Below are positions 41,401 to 47,473 of a stretch of 64,000 bases of DNA, one piece after another. The position numbers and the translations under genes were made by a program. Numbering within the stretch: the first letter of the stretch is position 1; every line of letters starts with the position of its first letter. The notes under the pieces were generated by a model, which did not search any database, had not been told where the DNA came from, and was given only the letters and a program-made list of their open reading frames with translations. The stretch spans positions 1 through 64,000 of the IMG/VR virus record IMGVR_UViG_3300033182_000980, one strand, 5' to 3'. The DNA is from a virus.

Positions 41401-41967
41401 GACAACATTGAGTCCGAGCATACTGAATGCTTGTTTAATGAAATCTGCATAGAAGCCGATTGTTCTTCTGTAATCGGTACTGCCAGCGGCCCCCTTGAGT
41501 CCACCCATAATCTTATTGATGTCAGACCCCTTCATTACAGCGTCAAGAGCACCATTGATATTTTTATCAATCTCTCCTAATCGAGCTTCAACTTTAGTCG
41601 CAAGCTCTCGTGTTCCTCTTGGGGCGTTCATCGCATACTTTTGAAGCAAGTACCTCCAGCTTTTTGCAAAGTCTTTTTTTAGTGTAGACATGGGGTACGG
41701 AGGTTGACCAGCTTTAAGACACCCCTCATAAAGCATCTTAAAGTATTCGTCCACAAGACAAATGTTATAGTAGATCTCAAATGCGTCAGTTACTTCTTTG
41801 CGTCTGACTCTGACGATCTTACCTTTGATGGGATTACCATCTCCATCAGTCTCTTCAACCTGTTGCCCTAAAGCGTTAAGGACAGGCACATATGCAAAGT
41901 TCTTAACCACCATGTCATAGAGCTGACCTCTAAATGGTTTGACTATGCGATTTCTTCTTACAGCCAT
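35437..41967 (-). CDS. Giant polyvalent protein with SNF2-type helicase domain (about 2176 aa)
   Basis: The first 800 residues are helical and unknown. A superfamily 2 SNF2-like motor follows: AAWLDASGMQGVVALDTGVGKT (Q motif and Walker A), FLYVSPKSLV, FFDEINEI (DExx box), VFLTASAL (motif III) and LLKQRTARAYRGGQ (motif VI). After it come an FSPRFLFAEIVTAKRMGIKQ...AAGSDG...YAVWPKYGF block found in polyvalent phage and mobile-element proteins, and a KOW-like barrel (MEGVVTDVDGHGNITVRLDN). Such proteins (compare DarB of P1) are often packed in the virion and protect or process incoming DNA. I start at MAVRRNRIVKPF (41967), which has AAAGGAGAACACG; the frame upstream is open but lies in the promoter region. 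Confidence 0.8.
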   Translation of the reverse strand: MAVRRNRIVKPFRGQLYDMVVKNFAYVPVLNALGQQVEETDGDGNPIKGKIVRVRRKEVTDAFEIYYNICLVDEYFKMLYEGCLKAGQPPYPMSTLKKDFAKSWRYLLQKYAMNAPRGTRELATKVEARLGEIDKNINGALDAVMKGSDINKIMGGLKGAAGSTDYRRTIGFYADFIKQAFSMLGLNVVTEVKSNPKFNIRYVQFSVGDEISDLIANSSEMVAKEIAKAERLKKLRDAKLKSSLLEQGYHVETQPVYLDGGVAYLTVAYDQQATKIPKPRSKPKAPMFAKKDKEIIIALESLVAEDTVYGPNTDPNDFFVAPKCSIEKDASGKPSLVYEPGEEEKNNLIIQQIKEAQQRAKNFSIPQFKEGYGKLPNGEPEAGYNAAGLPNFRYVVPKSRLKFYNRAVRLFDKLLEFRALCENKAAHSTEVYNYRLAMQPLIKGVYSSEFTDELGNTYQRFTNMKSLAKKVLKKRKDKKKERLTQPDISTETITVENYPDWDGKKIVYSERKVKIACFKYPSGSTYNPVHYKDLLQEALNRINLGRNPDLDPSLKDKVLTPSFREVKGSDGLSKTFRLVTLKDSEGKDREIIVEGRYAGYELDTILNMEGRFIEGGYVKKEGGRSVKVETDRIAFDGNGNARTVDKIKDGDSWTYKQRLIEPYITVNPKTGVLTLGIPGENASKADRNIMKDLASKISSITVVKDPNLPKGHMNKNPFFTFSPEDFETIRDSLGSVALSESASKFMDEYYAKLRAKENATTVENTERFTPEALGGFVAETARGKFKFNNKQREAAAWLDASGMQGVVALDTGVGKTLTSLVAIKKAINEGMELGGDDTNRRFLYVSPKSLVGNLKKEVLNFMVTGGDEFKRADGEIETTPNWQQIVLDRIDEMSYEDFVADFKSSEGIDDLILEMDNGKQIVADTKRLARENKHHGKEATITYEVKYKNGREVSRKEVDFQLGNLIDPTIVRTAARNETKLIQELVSYPALSPSEKEAKKKELAKSRRQYNKLKKEAKVKSSPALNKKYQERYYACFFDEINEIFEKGTSGKDKNYAVSSLGHPRKVFLTASALDRDPVDLYRLATLAKGKVPTAKSEKAFAEKYGVVLAGRMVALKPNRELQEQFHNWVKENAYFAPKMDISVDPDFGVDYQDVSLPKLLKLKSRTLTTRMPPAIQRKYKDEAKAISGELKAMVAKYRDLRHKLATMKDTDGEFFDRTKSKAYQDLTRATSKVRTALNKLIRISSEGMFKADVGSKVFKDNSTEKCLYFCSNFKLAESVIKKNSKIRRDKVHAVLWAKEIIFYQNGEIVAQVTEQDNMSVDAFDAKYLDTGIYTKMASEEEEDTETESTWAMDISKKYVKENSTLATAVCSDNYARGFNFQTFTKVIHLDRGKGFDSELLKQRTARAYRGGQAEQVEEIYIDATFAPDSESEGTVSDNARGIKVDLINARSLERSELEEGKTYQTFIWDEDDWVLSDSFTFTTQGEEAEVLEPKLNEMFNTMGYVCPVNLPSEEEPIKRIVLQEGMDIKERATVKDDFDMLSIDQIKSLVNEADQDFFQDIIVNGLKSDLTARLDARVSDTGIAIKTPAMMRAVLDPTEENCARAEKELEEYDANPLSHMTFDPGRYDDADLWLAGRFNRDGSSLTKKQKQIIDLMGGPALANFIMNDARGTVTGSAIRLEENRYIEGAGVGIGRDTIDNGFVKAKPCAPRGFSPRFLFAEIVTAKRMGIKQIKCLAAGSDGDSYYSGYAVWPKYGFTNTINLTGLLSRVPSDSPNQVYVQAVKQIMGENPGIVDLLKLLVITADIVTMKVKKSDADAYKNAMSAWEETKKNTLGERPVMPTQERWQVGDRIKADGERVRLHASHIYNMEGVVTDVDGHGNITVRLDNGFTHTLVRNNDYVSLVTPRPAIDTTVVQEEMDAWDRRASEYDANTPKPPKPDAKKSTEYGVAVGEKLWGLYGSSMTMYLNLQDGTPSMKIANAYLKKKALEANLDVNDFLNSPLDLLNTEDPWCWEQEIDRISVKGQQLKWTEVVSQYPEAYRTAWYANKGLREKIERLCGSEKVFKAHMKKYGLIDPQTDHRTPAPGQRSLQSRTVGQEESANKEYRADNVQQRIKLGSELNASDIRLWEDSQDPCLQAIWEQLRLENYQGQIIAELIEGEEDPDLIQVQRARKDK

Positions 41968-42008
41968 CGTGTTCTCCTTTGGGTTTAAAATCCACACATA
42001 CAAAGGAA

Positions 42009-42026
42009 TGATAAATGATCTACAAA
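42009..42026 (-). promoter_or_regulatory. Class II-like promoter motif
   Basis: TTTGTAGATCATTTATCA on the minus strand lies 42 nt before the ATG of the giant helicase gene. It closely resembles the motif at 54142-54160. It overlaps the stop region of 42027-42278. Confidence 0.5.
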
Positions 42027-42278
42027 TCAGTCCTCTATGATGTATCCCTGCTTCCTTAGCTTGATCGTTAGGTGTGCAAGTTTGATCGGGTCGTTGGAGC
42101 TGATCACAATCTTGTGGTCCTCTATGATGCTTACATCCCAATCTTCTCTTTGAAGGTTGCGTATAAACTTCTCCCCGAAAGGATACTCTTGAGGGTGGAT
42201 CGTGATGTCATAGTTTTGAGTCATCACTTCGGCTACCCATCTCTTTACAATATCTTTGGGTAAGATCTTGTCCGTCAT
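42027..42278 (-). CDS. Hypothetical 83-aa protein
   Basis: The protein is not recognised. The pattern is beta-alpha-beta (VTQNYDITIHPQEYPFG-like strand, WDVSIIEDHKIVISSNDP, LAHLTIKLRKQGYII), which could be a small RNA- or nucleotide-binding fold. It overlaps the sigma-like gene by four bases (ATGA) and is the third gene of the NusG-sigma unit. Confidence 0.6.
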   Translation of the reverse strand: MTDKILPKDIVKRWVAEVMTQNYDITIHPQEYPFGEKFIRNLQREDWDVSIIEDHKIVISSNDPIKLAHLTIKLRKQGYIIED

Positions 42279-42841
42279 AAAATCACCCTCTTCCTATCCA
42301 CATCCTCTGGTAGAACTCTGAGGAGAGTGATGTTTTCACTTATGACTTTAAAGGTATTGTATACATCTCTTAATTTTGGTGATTGTTCCATAGCTTTTAA
42401 ACACTTCAAGTATCTGTATCTGATTTTCCCTTGTGTATCACCTAAAAGACGAGCCACATAGCTTTGACTAGAATAGGTATATAAAAGGACTAATACTTCA
42501 ATGTCTTTGCTGTCGATAAAGAAACTAGAGAGTAAATCTCTTAGTTCAGCTTCCTCATATATTGTGATCTGAGCATAGACTCTTAATCTATCTAATCCTC
42601 TATTAACCCTATAATGGACATTTGGTTGAGTATACCCAAAGATTTTTCCGAGATATGCTTGGCTGAGTCCATGCAAGAGGTGTAGCTCAACCATATCCGC
42701 TTCTACTGGAGAAACTTTGCTCATGTGTTCTAAGATTGAATGTATCTTTTCAATCTGATCGTCAGAGACATAATTTGGAGTCGGGCAGGTATGGAGCCCT
42801 TGCTCGTCTGAAAAAAGCTGTTCCATTAACTTCTGATCCAT
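42275..42841 (-). CDS. Sigma-70 region 4-like helix-turn-helix protein
   Basis: The 188-residue protein has a sigma/LuxR-like unit at about residues 43-88 (KVSPVEADMVELHLLHGLSQ, YLGKIFGYTQPNVHYRVNRG). A second, weaker unit is at 115-150 (VLVLLYTYSSQSYVARLLGD, KIRYRYLKCLKAM). It lacks recognisable region 2, so it is either a divergent phage sigma, a fragment, or an adaptor that redirects host RNA polymerase. It is co-encoded with a NusG-like factor, which makes a transcription-switch role likely. It is a good candidate to read the class II motif. Confidence 0.65.
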   Translation of the reverse strand: MDQKLMEQLFSDEQGLHTCPTPNYVSDDQIEKIHSILEHMSKVSPVEADMVELHLLHGLSQAYLGKIFGYTQPNVHYRVNRGLDRLRVYAQITIYEEAELRDLLSSFFIDSKDIEVLVLLYTYSSQSYVARLLGDTQGKIRYRYLKCLKAMEQSPKLRDVYNTFKVISENITLLRVLPEDVDRKRVIL

Positions 42842-42842
42842 T

Positions 42843-43361
42843 TTAAACTCCTTCTATGGAAAGGCAATCTATAGTGTGTATGATTTCTACACTCCTAAAA
42901 GAAAGGTGGACGGCGTACATACGAACATCGCCCTCCCTCCAAGTCATCACTACCTCTCCCTCAAAGCTCTTAAAAGGACCAGACTTTAAGCGTACCCTGT
43001 CTCCTTGTTTGAAAGAACCTCCAAGGTTGTCTACTTTCTTAACCATCCTCTTCAAATCAGAGTCGGGGATGACTCCCATACTCATAAGACCAGTACGAGT
43101 ATCGAGTTGGGAGATAATATCTCTTACCAGACCACACTGCTTTAAGCTATAATACTCAACAGCACCGTATCCGCTCTTGATGAAGATATACCCCTCCATT
43201 AACCAAATCGGTTCATGGTATCTCTGAACCATCAGAGGGATATAAATGTCATCAACATTAAAAGCAGTGCTGGAAACGATCCTATCTTTGAGCGACCCTT
43301 TTAGGGCTTCTTCTTCGCCTTTAGTTGAAAGCTCAAGGACAACCCACGAAGTTTCTCTCAT
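42843..43361 (-). CDS. NusG-like transcription elongation/antitermination factor
   Basis: The 172-residue protein has an NGN-like start (SWVVLELSTKGEEEALKGSL, IYIPLMVQRY, IWLMEGYIFIKS) and a C-terminal KOW domain (FKQGDRVRLKSGPFKSFEGEVV). This is the NusG/RfaH layout and length. Phage NusG paralogues could bind host RNA polymerase and suppress termination or compete with host NusG. I start at the ATG at 43361 (MRETSWVV) with GTGAG upstream; a TTG two codons earlier is possible. It leads a three-gene unit with the sigma-like protein. Confidence 0.8.
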   Translation of the reverse strand: MRETSWVVLELSTKGEEEALKGSLKDRIVSSTAFNVDDIYIPLMVQRYHEPIWLMEGYIFIKSGYGAVEYYSLKQCGLVRDIISQLDTRTGLMSMGVIPDSDLKRMVKKVDNLGGSFKQGDRVRLKSGPFKSFEGEVVMTWREGDVRMYAVHLSFRSVEIIHTIDCLSIEGV

Positions 43362-43389
43362 AGACAACTCACAGTAAAAAAGAATGGTA

Positions 43390-44583
43390 TTAAATAGATA
43401 CCATTCCTTTTACCATCTTGCTAAACTCCGAGAGCGAAAGTTGTTTCTTTGGCGGTGGTTTATCTACCTGTGGTTCTGGAAGAGGGGTTTTTTCTTCAAA
43501 CTTTATTTGAGGCACTTGTAGGGTTTGTACCCCTCCGATCTTCCATTTCAACAAATCACACTTGAACATACCACCTGTCGGCCTAATCGGGCGACTCGCT
43601 AAATTATCTGCAAGACTAAGCAAAGGCATACCGTACTTATCCCAGATCTCTTGCAGTAGAGGTCTGTTCCAATATGGAGGTGGCACACCTGCCTTCATAC
43701 CAAGAGAAATCGCAAACATACACGCTGATTGCAACCTGTCATAAGCAATACCGACAGGAGTCGATTGTAATAACTCATCGACCAAGCTCAAAGACTTAGC
43801 ATTATCACTCAACAAGAGCTGACAGATTACATCATTACGATCTACATGGAGGTATGCCCTTACCCCCTGTAGACCCACTTTACCCTCATTCGATGAAGCT
43901 ACACCCTCAATGGCTTTTAAAGCATCTCGGATATGACCCTCTGTAAAGTCAGCAATCAAGACCAACGCTTCTCGCTCATATTCAAAGCCCTCCCACTCAC
44001 ACACCTTTTGCAAACGGTCAGCGATTTCTTCCGAGTCTACATGGCGAATGATGAACGCAGGAGCACATCGACTCAATACAGTCTGTCTCATCTTCTCTGG
44101 TTCGGTAGTGGCAAAGATACAGACGAGCTTCTTATCAAAGCTACCCCGATCATTCTCCTCCATCGGTTTTAATAACGCATCCAGTGCGTCTTTAGAGAGC
44201 TGATGGGCTTCATCGAAGAGATAGAGTTTCTTCTTCCCCGAAAATGAAGCATACCCTAGCTCTTCTAAGAGCTTCTTTACATCTGCTTTACCACTGTTGG
44301 TCGCCGCGTCCACCTCAATGAATGAGTCATGGCTACCCATTAACATAGCCTTGCAAGAATGACATTCATCACAAGGCTCTCCGTCAACAGGAGACTCACA
44401 CAATAAAGCACGAGCCATGATCCGACCAAGTGTGGTCTTGCCCGAACCATAAGGACCAGCGAACAGATAAGACTGCCTCCAACCTGCGTCAGACTTGATA
44501 AAGCCTTTGAGCGTTTGGATTGTAGCCTTTTGACCAAGTACATCGCTGTATGTTCTCGGTCTGTATTTGGTGTCTAAAGACAT
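43390..44583 (-). CDS. dnaX: DNA polymerase III gamma/tau-like clamp loader subunit
   Basis: The 397-residue AAA+ ATPase has the DnaX marks: MSLDTKYRPRTYSDVLGQ, Walker A GPYGSGKTT, a zinc module (CDECHSC), Walker B LYLFDEAHQLS, the sensor FATTEPEKM, and SRCAPAFIIRH (arginine finger). A helical domain and a Pro/Lys-rich tail end in QLSLSEFSKM. It loads the sliding clamp for phage replication. The start at 44583 has GAGGAGAGAAG; the upstream frame extends to 44655 but lies in the divergent promoter region. Confidence 0.92.
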   Translation of the reverse strand: MSLDTKYRPRTYSDVLGQKATIQTLKGFIKSDAGWRQSYLFAGPYGSGKTTLGRIMARALLCESPVDGEPCDECHSCKAMLMGSHDSFIEVDAATNSGKADVKKLLEELGYASFSGKKKLYLFDEAHQLSKDALDALLKPMEENDRGSFDKKLVCIFATTEPEKMRQTVLSRCAPAFIIRHVDSEEIADRLQKVCEWEGFEYEREALVLIADFTEGHIRDALKAIEGVASSNEGKVGLQGVRAYLHVDRNDVICQLLLSDNAKSLSLVDELLQSTPVGIAYDRLQSACMFAISLGMKAGVPPPYWNRPLLQEIWDKYGMPLLSLADNLASRPIRPTGGMFKCDLLKWKIGGVQTLQVPQIKFEEKTPLPEPQVDKPPPKKQLSLSEFSKMVKGMVSI

Positions 44584-44597
44584 CTTCTCTCCTCTCG

Positions 44598-44622
44598 TAT
44601 AGGGTACACATACCCTTATACT
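44598..44622. promoter_or_regulatory. Imperfect palindrome between divergent dnaX and rad50-like genes
   Basis: GTATAGGGTA and TACCCTTATAC form an imperfect inverted repeat in the 98-nt divergent gap. TTCATATAAAGGG at about 44651 may be a promoter for the plus-strand gene. The palindrome could be an operator or a leader hairpin for dnaX. No class I or II motif is clear here. Confidence 0.35.
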
Positions 44623-44681
44623 ATTTCGGAAGTAAATGGACTCGGTATCATTCATATAAAGGGAATGGGAGAAAAGACACC

Positions 44682-45803
44682 ATGCAAGTTAAAATAGAAA
44701 ACTACCAATCTATCAAACACGCTGAGTTTGAGGTCAAAGGTCTGACTGTCATTACAGGACCGAACAACACAGGCAAGTCTGCTTGTGCTAGAGCTATCGC
44801 TGGTGCTTTCTCTAACGCTAGAGGTTATTCCCATGTTCGCAAAGGTGAGCGTTTCTCAAAGGTGTCAATCGACTTTGATGATGGCAACTCGGTCATTTGG
44901 GAAAAGGGTAAAGGGGTCAACAAGTATGAGATCAACGGACAAAAGCTAGATAAAGTTGGATCAAAGACTCCCGATGAGCTTGCCGACTTAAACATTATAT
45001 CAGTAGATGTTGATGGAAAAACAGTATGGCCTCAGATCGCCCGACAGTTTGAACAAATCTTCTTGCTTGATATGCCCCCTAGTGTCCTCTCTAGTGCGTT
45101 ATCTGATGTCAAGACAATAGAAGCCTTAGAGAAAGCCTCAAGTCTCTCTAGGAGCGAAACTAAGAGCCTTAATCAACGCATTAAGGTTAAGCATGAGGAT
45201 TTAGAGTATGAGCGTAAGCGATTACCTAATTTCAATGAGCTGTCAGACGCAGAGACTACTATCAATCATATAAATGATCTTGAGGGGTCGATTAAGACCC
45301 TTGAAGAAAGAGTTAAAAAGCTAGAGGCAATCAAAGAAAAGAGAGAAAACCTTATGTTTCAAACACAGTTCGTATCTGCCTTGCAAAATGTAAACTTTCC
45401 ACAGGTCAATCCACATGACTTCATGGGGATCAAAGACCTTGAGCGTATTCGTAGAGAAAAGAACCGACTAAGGATCATGGAAGGTATCGTGGGTGTCGGC
45501 TTAACATCATTCCCCTCTTTGCCCGATGTTGATGTCAAAGACCACGCACCACTTGAGCGAGTCTTGAATAAGCGTAAAGAGCTTGACCAAACAATCAAGT
45601 CAATCTCAATGCTAGAGGTTGATCTGCCAGAGGTAGATACAAGCATTGAGAATGACCTTAGAATAGCCTCGGAACGCTTTGATTTATATCAGCGTATATC
45701 TCGCACCGAACAAGAGGTAGAAAGGCTCACAGACGAGCTTGAGGCGATTAAGTGCGAGATTGGTGATACTTGCCCTTTGTGTGAGCAAGGGATCGACCAC
45801 TAG
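44682..45803 (+). CDS. N-terminal half of a Rad50/SbcC-like ATPase ending at the zinc hook
   Basis: The 373-residue protein has the SMC/Rad50 start (VKIENYQSIKHAEFEVKG), Walker A GPNNTGKSA, an Arg-finger-like loop, then about 200 residues of coiled coil. It ends with the hook motif CPLCEQGIDH. The second half (returning coil, signature and Walker B) is absent, and the gene stops cleanly after the hook. It may pair with a C-half encoded elsewhere, or be a dedicated half-ATPase for recombination. GGGAGAAAAG sets the start. Confidence 0.8.
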   Translation: MQVKIENYQSIKHAEFEVKGLTVITGPNNTGKSACARAIAGAFSNARGYSHVRKGERFSKVSIDFDDGNSVIWEKGKGVNKYEINGQKLDKVGSKTPDELADLNIISVDVDGKTVWPQIARQFEQIFLLDMPPSVLSSALSDVKTIEALEKASSLSRSETKSLNQRIKVKHEDLEYERKRLPNFNELSDAETTINHINDLEGSIKTLEERVKKLEAIKEKRENLMFQTQFVSALQNVNFPQVNPHDFMGIKDLERIRREKNRLRIMEGIVGVGLTSFPSLPDVDVKDHAPLERVLNKRKELDQTIKSISMLEVDLPEVDTSIENDLRIASERFDLYQRISRTEQEVERLTDELEAIKCEIGDTCPLCEQGIDH

Positions 45804-45828
45804 CCGAGCTGTCTCACCGAAATCTTAT

Positions 45829-46164
45829 CTAAAAGATCGAGTATTCCGCCCCATATACTAAGTAGATGCAAACATAAGCGATCTCTCCAGAAATACGAGT
45901 ACAAGGCACTTTTATTTCTGTGGCATCATCCCCATAACCTACCCAGAGCTTGATGTTTGTAGTATCCGCATCACACCCAAACTCCCTCTTGATGCAAGAT
46001 GCTATACCTCTTGAGGTAAGCTCACATTTAACTTTTTTATATGGACTAACGGCATCTCCGTCTGCGTTAAAAGCTCTGACTGACATGGATGAAGCTGTTT
46101 TGCCCTCAAGTCGGGCAATACGAGTCTCAAGATTTCTAATTACTTCTGAAGCTGATCTTCTCAT
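45829..46164 (-). CDS. Tagged late protein (MRRSASE N-terminal module), 111 aa
   Basis: Residues 1-20 (MRRSASEVIRNLETRIARLE) are the shared module, with GKTAS in place of RQAS. The rest (VRAFNADGDAVSPYKKVKCE, KLWVGYGDDATEIKVPCTRI, YVCIYLVYGAEYSIF) is beta-rich with four Cys. The start follows ATGGAGAAATCTT; a longer frame from 46200 runs into the leader. A shortened class II motif lies 49 nt upstream. Confidence 0.72.
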   Translation of the reverse strand: MRRSASEVIRNLETRIARLEGKTASSMSVRAFNADGDAVSPYKKVKCELTSRGIASCIKREFGCDADTTNIKLWVGYGDDATEIKVPCTRISGEIAYVCIYLVYGAEYSIF

Positions 46165-46212
46165 AAGATTTCTCCATTTGGTTAAGGGTTTAAAGATCAC
46201 TTATTGGTGGGG

Positions 46213-46225
46213 TATAAACTATTAA
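46213..46225 (-). promoter_or_regulatory. Shortened class II promoter motif
   Basis: TTAATAGTTTATA on the minus strand is the class II motif minus its inner four bases. It sits 49 nt before the tagged gene ATG at 46164 and overlaps the end of the outer-membrane protein gene. Confidence 0.45.
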
Positions 46226-46758
46226 AATCTATAGCCCATGCCATAGATTAAACCCCAAACCAAATCACCCTCTGGATTATAAGGTGAGGTTGTCACCCCT
46301 GCATACATCGTGCTGTCCTCGTCTTTAACGAACTTCAAACGAAAAGCACCCACAGGGAAAAACTGACCGTCAAGCGTAATCGTGTGCCCGACTGATGCAC
46401 CGACATCAAGGCCCACAGATTTCTTTTTGGCAAACTCGTAGCTCAATAACTCATAACTCGCACCCAACATAAGACTAGGTGGTGTTTGTGTCTCCTCAAT
46501 GAACCCTTCTTCTGTATACCTCCTGTTAGAAGTAGTAGGCAGATTGAACACAACCCATAATGCAAAACTCTCATACACCTTACGAGATAAGATGAATGTA
46601 GCAGAGTTAGTAGGTACAGGTATCGAACCCTCTTCGTACCCACCGATGAACATCTGTGTTGTCCCTAAGCTCACTTCCCAGTTATTCTCATCAGCGTGAG
46701 AAATCGTAGGTGTGAGCAATACAGATAAGATTAAGAGTAAAGCGATAGTGAGTCTCAT
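46222..46758 (-). CDS. Outer-membrane beta-barrel protein with signal peptide
   Basis: Residues 1-22 are a Sec signal (MRLTIALLLILSVLLTPTIS, cleavage after SHA). The mature part is built of alternating strands with aromatic girdles (WEVSLGTTQMFIGG, FALWVVFNLP, MYAGVTTSPYN, LVWGLIYGMGYRF). The last residue is Phe, the standard signal for barrel assembly. An eight-strand barrel would fit 156 residues. A phage outer-membrane protein most likely blocks receptors or superinfection. It shows that the host is Gram-negative. Confidence 0.8.
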   Translation of the reverse strand: MRLTIALLLILSVLLTPTISHADENNWEVSLGTTQMFIGGYEEGSIPVPTNSATFILSRKVYESFALWVVFNLPTTSNRRYTEEGFIEETQTPPSLMLGASYELLSYEFAKKKSVGLDVGASVGHTITLDGQFFPVGAFRLKFVKDEDSTMYAGVTTSPYNPEGDLVWGLIYGMGYRF

Positions 46759-46770
46759 GTCACTTCTCCT

Positions 46771-47418
46771 TTAGGTTGGTCGTATTGTTGCTTGAGTGCG
46801 TCTGATTACTTGATACCAATGGATGCGACCACTCTTTGTTTCAAGTACATCTTTACGAGGTATCTGTAGCTCGAACACCTCTCTACCCCGATCATGTGCA
46901 AGACCTATGGCATCGCTATAATCAGATGTGAGAAACAATCCCTTCTCTACATACCTGTTTCGATCAAAACCTTTTGGTTGAGCTGTGTAAAGAGTGATCT
47001 CTGTTTTCGTCTTTGTTGATCCTGGTTCTTTTATCTCGCCCACAAGGTTTTGATAATCTTCCATCTCTTCGGAAGATGAGAAATCTTGTGGGTCTTCTAA
47101 TATGTCCTCAATATGGTTGCCACCCATGTGAGTAAAAGAAGCAGACCCTACATAGATTGAAATACTCCAGTCGATACCCTCATATCCATCATAGACATCC
47201 GACACCACAACATCTACTTTAGAGCGGTTCCAACCTTCAATCCTAGAGAGAGCAGGTGCGACAAGAGTTGACTCAACCTCTTTAAGATCATTGAGGGCAA
47301 ACTCACTTAGGTGTTCTGCCTCTGCCTTGATCTCATCCACACTCATGTATTTCGACATAGTGTCCAAGAGCAACTGCTCTATTTCAGAGATCATGTCTCT
47401 CTTAGTCTTTAGTCTCAT
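46771..47418 (-). CDS. Possible second ADP-ribosyltransferase-like protein
   Basis: The 215-residue protein has a helical N-terminal half. The C-terminal 70 residues (ITLYTAQPKGFDRNRYVEKG, LFLTSDYSDAIGLAHDRG, REVFELQIPRKDVL) follow the strand order of minimal ART folds: nicotinamide-binding strand, G-x-F-x-T-S block, terminal strand. The first catalytic residue is not clear and no terminal Glu pair stands out, so it may be inactive or unrelated. It starts directly at a hairpin leader under a class II promoter. Confidence 0.4.
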   Translation of the reverse strand: MRLKTKRDMISEIEQLLLDTMSKYMSVDEIKAEAEHLSEFALNDLKEVESTLVAPALSRIEGWNRSKVDVVVSDVYDGYEGIDWSISIYVGSASFTHMGGNHIEDILEDPQDFSSSEEMEDYQNLVGEIKEPGSTKTKTEITLYTAQPKGFDRNRYVEKGLFLTSDYSDAIGLAHDRGREVFELQIPRKDVLETKSGRIHWYQVIRRTQATIRPT

Positions 47419-47465
47419 GGTGTATCTCCTTTATGGATAAGAGACACCTATAAAGAAACTATCAA
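47419..47465 (-). promoter_or_regulatory. Class II promoter next to an RBS-sequestering hairpin
   Basis: On the minus strand TTGATAGTTTCTTTATA (47465-47449) is followed at once by GGTGTCTCTT. That arm pairs with AAGGAGATACACC (two-base bulge, one G-T pair), ending at the ATG at 47418. The GGAG ribosome-binding site is inside the 3' arm. Transcription from the promoter would start in or after the 5' arm. Confidence 0.58.
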
Positions 47466-47473
47466 ACCCTAGA

